Assembly (NCBI GenBank): GCA_017391465.1
Contig: JAFOYH010000104.1
Span: forward strand, 1-17,871
Source of the DNA: Lachnospiraceae bacterium
GTDB lineage: Bacteria > Bacillota_A > Clostridia > Lachnospirales > Lachnospiraceae
DNA: 17,871 nucleotides
Direction of reading: 5' to 3'
A model generated the notes under the pieces. The model made no database searches. It saw nothing but the letters and a program-made list of their open reading frames with translations, and had not been told where the DNA came from. The position numbers and the translations under genes are program-made. Positions 13,957-17,871 of the stretch are shown piece by piece; the stretch's first letter is position 1; each line of letters opens with the position of its first letter.

Positions 13957-14898
13957 TTACAACATCTTTTTCTTACGCAATACCCATAATACAATCACAC
14001 TAATGAGTAAAGTGATCAGACACACAATGGCAAAGCCCATGGAAGACGTTGCAAACGGCATACCCACAACATTCACGTTCATGCCGTACAACCCGGATAT
14101 AATCGTCGGAATAGCCATGACAATTGTAATGGATGTCAAATACTTCATGACGTTATTCAATCGTCGGTCAATCATTGTAGACATTAACTCACGGGTACTG
14201 TTAATAATATCACGATAAATGGATGTCATCTCAATAGCCTGTTTATTTTCGACAATAACATCATCCAGTAATTCCTGATCTTCCGGATACTGTTCCAGAC
14301 GTTTATAACGAGTCAGACGATCCAGGACCACTCCATTCGCTCGAAGAGATGTTGCAAAGTAAACCAATGTGGTTTCCAGTTCATGGAGATCGATGACATC
14401 GATGTTCTCTGTTTCACCTTCAATACGTTCTTCAATAGCTGTACGTTTCTTATCCAAAACACGCAGATCTGCCTGATACAAAGCTGCCACATAAAATAAA
14501 ATCTGGTATACAAAACGCATCTTCTTCTTTGTGCTGAAATCTTTGACTCTGCCCTTAACAAATCGATGCAGTATCGGTGTATCTTCTGCACAAACCGTAA
14601 TGATCATATTCTGAAGAAGGATAATACCTAATGGAATTGTCGTATACATTCGTTTTTCATGACGCACTTCAACGGTTGGGATATCGACAAGAATCAGTGT
14701 ATATCCCTGTTCCAGTTCAATACGTGAGCTTTCTTCTTCATCCAATGCAGCCATAATATCATCTACGTCAATATTTAATTCATTTGCTATACGTGTTCCT
14801 TCCGCACGTGTTGGATGGATCAATTGAATCCATGAACCATCCTGAATGGAATCCAGTTCATGTATGGAACGGTCATCTGTTCTGTATATCTTAATCAT
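13957..14898 (-). CDS. CorA-family magnesium/divalent metal transporter
   Basis: This 313-residue protein has the CorA layout: a soluble cytoplasmic alpha/beta domain (about 1-120), long helices that form the funnel stalk (about 125-250, rich in Glu, Arg and Lys), then two C-terminal membrane helices (about 254-271 and 285-306). The signature YGMN is intact at residues 271-274, at the end of the first helix, followed by a short loop and a basic C terminus RKKKML. It is the usual length for the family. It should mediate Mg2+ (or Co2+/Ni2+) uptake as a pentamer. The leader is about 70-90 bases, too short for the Mg2+-sensing M-box riboswitch, and I see no such element. It is divergent from azlC. 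Confidence 0.93.
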   Translation of the reverse strand: MIKIYRTDDRSIHELDSIQDGSWIQLIHPTRAEGTRIANELNIDVDDIMAALDEEESSRIELEQGYTLILVDIPTVEVRHEKRMYTTIPLGIILLQNMIITVCAEDTPILHRFVKGRVKDFSTKKKMRFVYQILFYVAALYQADLRVLDKKRTAIEERIEGETENIDVIDLHELETTLVYFATSLRANGVVLDRLTRYKRLEQYPEDQELLDDVIVENKQAIEMTSIYRDIINSTRELMSTMIDRRLNNVMKYLTSITIVMAIPTIISGLYGMNVNVVGMPFATSSMGFAIVCLITLLISVIVLWVLRKKKML

Positions 14899-14970
14899 TC
14901 CGAAGAACTCCCTTCTGCCGAATGCGTTATTTTTGTTTCAGAGCATAAAGGTTTGTCGCCCTCTACACCC

Positions 14971-14999
14971 ATTTTATTCTATTATATACATAAGTTCAA
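14971..14999 (-). promoter_or_regulatory. Promoter candidate for the CorA-type gene
   Basis: On the minus strand TTGAAC (14999-14994) and TAAAAT (14976-14971) are 17 bases apart. A perfect TATAAT (14986-14981) lies between them and could instead be the -10 box with a weak upstream -35. The exact start cannot be chosen from sequence. Confidence 0.45.
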
Positions 15000-15010
15000 A
15001 AAAAGAAAAG

Positions 15011-15028
15011 AAAACTTTTTAAAGTTTT
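15011..15028. repeat. Inverted repeat AAAACTTT-TT-AAAGTTTT at the azlC promoter
   Basis: Two perfect 8-bp arms are separated by two bases and overlap the -35 box of the azlC promoter by three bases, between the divergent corA and azlC promoters. It is a candidate operator, but low-complexity A/T sequence makes chance occurrence quite possible. Confidence 0.35.
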
Positions 15029-15054
15029 ACAATAATGTTTATTCATGATAGAAT
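15026..15054 (+). promoter_or_regulatory. Promoter of azlC-azlD
   Basis: TTTACA (15026-15031) and TAGAAT (15049-15054) are exactly 17 bases apart, about 40 bases before the azlC start, which has AAGAGG at 15081-15086 as ribosome binding site. Confidence 0.6.
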
Positions 15055-15094
15055 AAAATTTATCGCATAAATATACATAAAAGAGGTTAGACTT

Positions 15095-15808
15095 ATGAAT
15101 CATAAACTTGCTTTTAAACAGGGAATGATCGACGGCATCCCCATTGCACTGGGATATATCGCCGTCTCTTTTACATTTGGCATCCTTGCAAAAGATGCCG
15201 GACTTACCACGTTTCAGGCGGTTCTTTTGTCACTGTTGAATCTGACTTCCGCCGGACAATTCGCAGGTCTTGGTATTATTACCGCATCCGCATCCTATCT
15301 GGAAATGGCGTTTACCCAGTTGGTCATCAATCTGCGCTACTGCCTTATGTCCTGTGCTCTTTCCCAAAAACTGGATCAGGCCACACCATTTTTCCATCGT
15401 TTTTTTATAGCTTATGGTAATACGGATGAAATTTTTGGCATTTGCAGTACTAAAGAAGGCAAATTAGATCCATTTTACAGCTACGGAGCCATTTGCGTCG
15501 CTTCTCCCGGATGGGCTTTTGGCACATTTTTAGGTGTCCTTTCCGGAAGTATCCTTCCGGCAAGAGCATTGAGTGCTCTCGGTGTCGCCCTGTATGGTAT
15601 GTTCATCGCCATTATTATTCCGGCTGCAAAAAACAATAAGATCATTGCCGGTGTAGTCATCATCTCTATGCTCATCAGCCTTGTTTTTACTTTGATCCCA
15701 TTGCTGAATCAGATTTCTTCCGGTTTTCGTATTATTATACTGACACTGCTCATTGCCGGTGTAGCAGCACTTCTCTTCCCGGTTCCTGTGGAAGAGGAAA
15801 ACGCTTAA
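15095..15808 (+). CDS. azlC: AzlC-family branched-chain amino acid exporter, large subunit
   Basis: AzlC (YgaZ in E. coli) is the large membrane subunit of a two-part exporter of branched-chain amino acids. This 237-residue protein has the family N terminus (GMIDGIPIALGYIAVSFTFGILA), the conserved SAGQFAGLG (residues 52-60), the INLRYCLMSCALS stretch (about 78-90) and YGNTDEIFG near 108-116. Several hydrophobic spans follow, with a polar C terminus (EEENA). The length is normal. The small subunit azlD follows after 12 bases. In B. subtilis azlCD overexpression gives 4-azaleucine resistance; here no AzlB/Lrp regulator is adjacent. Confidence 0.93.
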   Translation: MNHKLAFKQGMIDGIPIALGYIAVSFTFGILAKDAGLTTFQAVLLSLLNLTSAGQFAGLGIITASASYLEMAFTQLVINLRYCLMSCALSQKLDQATPFFHRFFIAYGNTDEIFGICSTKEGKLDPFYSYGAICVASPGWAFGTFLGVLSGSILPARALSALGVALYGMFIAIIIPAAKNNKIIAGVVIISMLISLVFTLIPLLNQISSGFRIIILTLLIAGVAALLFPVPVEEENA

Positions 15809-15820
15809 GGAGGTGCCTCT

Positions 15821-16126
15821 ATGTCTCACAATATTTATATTTACATCCTTGTCATGGCAGGTGTTACCTACCTGATTCGACTCCTTCCTTTGACACTCAT
15901 TCGCAAAGAGATTAAAAATACGTTTATTCGTTCATTTTTATATTATGTCCCTTATGTCACTTTATCCGTCATGACCTTTCCCGCAATCCTTGACGCTACC
16001 GCAAGTTTCTGGTCAGCTCTCGTCGGATTCATGGTTGCCATCCTGGTAGCCTGGAAAGGCGGAAGTCTCGTTAAGGTCGCCGCTGCTGCCTGTATGGCTG
16101 TATTTTTCATGGAATTATTTTTATGA
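15821..16126 (+). CDS. azlD: AzlD-family branched-chain amino acid exporter, small subunit
   Basis: This 101-residue membrane protein has about four hydrophobic spans and the AzlD pattern: an N-terminal YLIRLLPLTLIRKEIKN segment (about 17-33), FLYYVPYVTLSVMTFPAIL (39-57) and a C-terminal glycine/valine-rich helix. AzlD (YgaH in E. coli) pairs with AzlC to form the exporter. A strong AAGGAGG ribosome binding site overlaps the azlC stop region and places the two in one operon. The gene is followed at once by a terminator. Confidence 0.92.
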   Translation: MSHNIYIYILVMAGVTYLIRLLPLTLIRKEIKNTFIRSFLYYVPYVTLSVMTFPAILDATASFWSALVGFMVAILVAWKGGSLVKVAAAACMAVFFMELFL

Positions 16127-16144
16127 TATACCTTTCAATCCCAT

Positions 16145-16197
16145 AAAAAGACCATTTGGAAACGCTTCACTCTGACGTCTTTCCAAATGGTCTTTTT
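16145..16197. terminator. Bidirectional terminator between azlD and the Cof-type phosphatase
   Basis: Perfect 18-base arms (16145-16162 and 16180-16197; core GACCATTTGG / CCAAATGGTC) enclose a 17-base loop with A and T runs outside. It serves the two convergent genes. The right end touches the stop codon of the minus-strand gene. Confidence 0.9.
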
Positions 16198-17018
16198 TAA
16201 ATCAATCTCAAATGTTCAAATGCTTTCCACAGACCATCATTATCCACATCATCAGTAATATAATCTGCAACCGCTTTTGTTTCTGGTTTGGCATTGCCCA
16301 TGGCCACAGCAACGGCCGTTTCCAACAGCATATCCACATCATTAAGGCCATCTCCAAAACCAATGGTATCCGAAAGATCTGCACCTACATAATTTACATA
16401 TCTTCGGATTCCCGTTGCTTTTGTCTCTCCAGTACATGTAATTTCTCCATTCGTTACGGTATTATTTCCATAACTTGCGCCTTCAACTTTAAAATAACCC
16501 CCAAGCATCTTCTGAATTTCATGGATTCCAACAGTAGATCCATAATACGCTGCCTTTTCCACATTTTTACGCATTCTGGAATCTTCTTCCAGAATAACAT
16601 CCGCACAAAGCACATTCCAAACGGTCGCTTCATCCAGACCTTTACTCATAAAATGTGCGAGAAATCCATCACGATTTCTCGCCGTCATAACAACCCCTTC
16701 ACCTGTCTGAAGACAATATGTCCATTGGTTTTTTTCAAAATAATTGATCAGATTCATCAAAGGCTCTGTTTCGATCACATGACGATATATCTCTTTACCA
16801 TCACATTCCACATAAGCTCCGGCTGCACCAATAATCCCATCAAAATGCATGGCAATGAGCTCCGGACGAATTTCACTTTTTGTACGTCCCGTACATAAAA
16901 TCAGACGATGACCTGCTGCTTTGGCAAGTTTCAGAGCCTTTCTGGCAGATGACGGAATTTTCCCCTGAAAATCCATCAACGTTCCATCAATATCCAGAAA
17001 AATTAATTTCTTTTTCAT
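16197..17018 (-). CDS. Cof-type HAD-IIB sugar phosphatase
   Basis: This 273-residue HAD hydrolase of the Cof/IIB subfamily has a large C2-type cap between motifs II and III. Motif I is LDIDGTLMD (nucleophile Asp9, Asp11). Motif II is CTGR (Thr43). Motif III Lys200 is in GETKATGI. Motif IV is GFGDGLNDVDML (Asp223, Asp227), followed by AVAMGNAKPETKAVADYIT, the classic Cof C terminus. All catalytic residues are present, so it should be an active phosphatase on sugar phosphates or similar; the exact substrate is unknown. The start follows GGAGG, and the gene is divergent from the DUF1294 gene with a 63-base gap. Confidence 0.93.
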   Translation of the reverse strand: MKKKLIFLDIDGTLMDFQGKIPSSARKALKLAKAAGHRLILCTGRTKSEIRPELIAMHFDGIIGAAGAYVECDGKEIYRHVIETEPLMNLINYFEKNQWTYCLQTGEGVVMTARNRDGFLAHFMSKGLDEATVWNVLCADVILEEDSRMRKNVEKAAYYGSTVGIHEIQKMLGGYFKVEGASYGNNTVTNGEITCTGETKATGIRRYVNYVGADLSDTIGFGDGLNDVDMLLETAVAVAMGNAKPETKAVADYITDDVDNDGLWKAFEHLRLI

Positions 17019-17081
17019 TTTAAACCTCCGTCAAATCTGTTATGATAAGATAAATGATTTTTTAGAAAGGCATGGCTCTTT

Positions 17082-17363
17082 ATGATTCAATTTATTCTTA
17101 CATATCTCATCATTATAAACATTATCGCTTTTATTGCCTTTGGTGTCGATAAATGGCGTGCCCGCAATAACGCATGGCGAATCTCTGAAGCAACCTTATT
17201 TCTTCTCGCCATTCTCGGTGGAAGTATGGGTGCTTTGCTTGGAATGCATCTCTGGCACCACAAGACCAGACATTTGCATTTTCTCATCGGCATTCCACTC
17301 ATCATGCTGCTTCAGGCCGTTTTTATTTTTGCGATGATACGTTTTTTATCATCCCTATTCTAA
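17082..17363 (+). CDS. DUF1294 family membrane protein
   Basis: This 93-residue membrane protein has about three hydrophobic spans (3-21, 37-55 and 66-91). It shows the DUF1294 signature: DKWRAR (residues 23-28), RISEATLFLLAILGGSMGALLGM (33-55 in pattern) and the HHKTRHLHF stretch (59-67). The family has no established function. The ATG at 17082 has AGAAAGG about 11 bases upstream, a slightly long spacing. An ATG at 17071 is in another frame and soon hits a stop. The gene ends four bases before the stop of the opposing NYN gene. Confidence 0.88.
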   Translation: MIQFILTYLIIINIIAFIAFGVDKWRARNNAWRISEATLFLLAILGGSMGALLGMHLWHHKTRHLHFLIGIPLIMLLQAVFIFAMIRFLSSLF

Positions 17364-17367
17364 ATGT

Positions 17368-17871
17368 TTATTTGAATTGTTTTTTACCCAGGCGGACATC
17401 CTCAACCATGTCCGCCATTTCTTTTGGCAAATCTTTCAACAAATAATTCCGATCCGTTTCTGCCTCTCGACGTTCTTCCAGAATCTGCCGAATTTCGCGA
17501 CATGCAACTTCTATTTCGTCTTTCAGTCCCTGTGCCGAAAGTCGTTTTGCTCCCTGACCAAGGATGATTACCTGTTCAAGCGCATCGGATGTGGCAACAG
17601 TCACATCATATTTCCGATTCATTCGATGTACCGTCTTTTCAATATATTGATCTGCAGTTTCTGCTTCCTTTGTATACACGACATAAATATTATGATATTT
17701 ATATACCTGTCCCGGATTTCCCTGCACTTTATAGGCATCAAATACAAGAATTAACGTATCCTTTCGATATCCCTGATAGTTGGATAAAATGTCCATCAGT
17801 GCATTTCTTGCACTGGTAATATTTACCTGTGCAAGATCATTTAATTCGTCCCACGCAAAAATGATGTTGTA
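17368..17871 (-). CDS. YacP/Rae1-like NYN-domain ribonuclease, 5' end outside the window
   Basis: The coding frame is open to the right edge. Upstream of the internal Met at 17796 it reads YNIIFAWDELNDLAQV and on into LMDILSNYQGYRK, the conserved N-terminal region of YacP-type NYN (PIN-like) nucleases, so the true start lies beyond the window. Later family motifs are present: LILVFDAYKV with an acidic residue, TKEAETADQYIEKTV and VATSDALEQVIILGQGA, which supply the remaining metal-binding Asp/Glu residues. A Lys/Arg/Glu-rich helical tail ends the protein (KKQFK). B. subtilis Rae1 (YacP) is a ribosome-associated endoribonuclease that cleaves translated mRNA, and a similar role is likely here. 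167 residues are visible. Confidence 0.88.
   Translation of the reverse strand, partial: YNIIFAWDELNDLAQVNITSARNALMDILSNYQGYRKDTLILVFDAYKVQGNPGQVYKYHNIYVVYTKEAETADQYIEKTVHRMNRKYDVTVATSDALEQVIILGQGAKRLSAQGLKDEIEVACREIRQILEERREAETDRNYLLKDLPKEMADMVEDVRLGKKQFK
17391..17424 (+). terminator. Possible DUF1294 terminator inside the opposing NYN gene
   Basis: GGCGGACAT (17391-17399) and ATGTCCGCC (17408-17416) form a perfect 9-bp GC-rich stem with an eight-base loop. On the plus strand it is followed by ATTTCTTTT, a modest U tract. It lies 28 bases after the DUF1294 stop but within the coding sequence for the C-terminal MADMVEDVR segment of the opposing gene. Confidence 0.5.

Noticed and set aside
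14899..14970. Possible Mg2+-sensing M-box riboswitch before the CorA-type gene
   Set aside because: The leader is only about 70 bases from the likely transcript start, much shorter than an M-box, and shows no matching stem arrangement.
1..17871. Mobile elements, CRISPR arrays, tRNA or rRNA genes, phage-defence genes
   Set aside because: No transposase, integrase, regularly spaced repeats, tRNA-like cloverleaf or defence-type domain was seen on either strand.

Overview
The window looks like a chromosomal segment from an anaerobic low-GC Firmicute, most likely a gut-type Lachnospiraceae member. This is inferred from gene content (Rnf subunits, ftsEX with an adjacent M23 hydrolase and a CtpA-type protease, a YacP-type NYN protein, DUF4321, AzlCD), strong AGGAG-type ribosome binding sites and A/T-rich spacers. 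No RNA genes, insertion sequences, prophage genes, integrases or CRISPR repeats were seen. Most of the window is ordinary core genome.

Region 1 (1-4141, minus strand) is an Rnf-type redox operon: rnfC, rnfD and rnfG, tightly coupled, then an unrecognised five-helix membrane protein, then a secreted lipoprotein built of ~150-residue repeats. The lipoprotein carries a one-base frameshift in its second repeat and runs off the left edge. rnfE, rnfA and rnfB are not in the expected place directly after rnfG, so this is either a reduced Rnf-like module or a cluster interrupted by two accessory genes. It is the best candidate in the window for something under-described. A consensus promoter for it overlaps the 3' end of the upstream HAD phosphatase gene.

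Region 2 (4122-10370, minus) is a cell-envelope block. Read in transcription order it has a PucR/CdaR-like regulator, ftsE (GTG start), ftsX, a coiled-coil M23 endopeptidase and a terminator. A promoter candidate then leads into a CtpA-type S41 protease, a DUF4321 membrane protein and a HAD phosphatase. FtsEX is known to control peptidoglycan hydrolases, so the M23 protein is its probable client.

Region 3 (10371-16200) holds a 410-bp spacer with two leftward promoter candidates, an inverted repeat and a strong hairpin. It is followed by a YcxB-like membrane protein, a divergently transcribed D-2-hydroxyacid dehydrogenase, a MATE exporter, a CorA-type metal transporter and the divergent azlC-azlD amino acid exporter. 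Bidirectional terminators sit at most convergent ends.

Region 4 (16197-17871) holds a Cof-type HAD phosphatase (minus), a DUF1294 membrane protein (plus) and the 3' part of a YacP/Rae1-like NYN ribonuclease (minus). The last two genes converge with only four bases between them, and a hairpin inside the NYN coding sequence may terminate the DUF1294 transcript.
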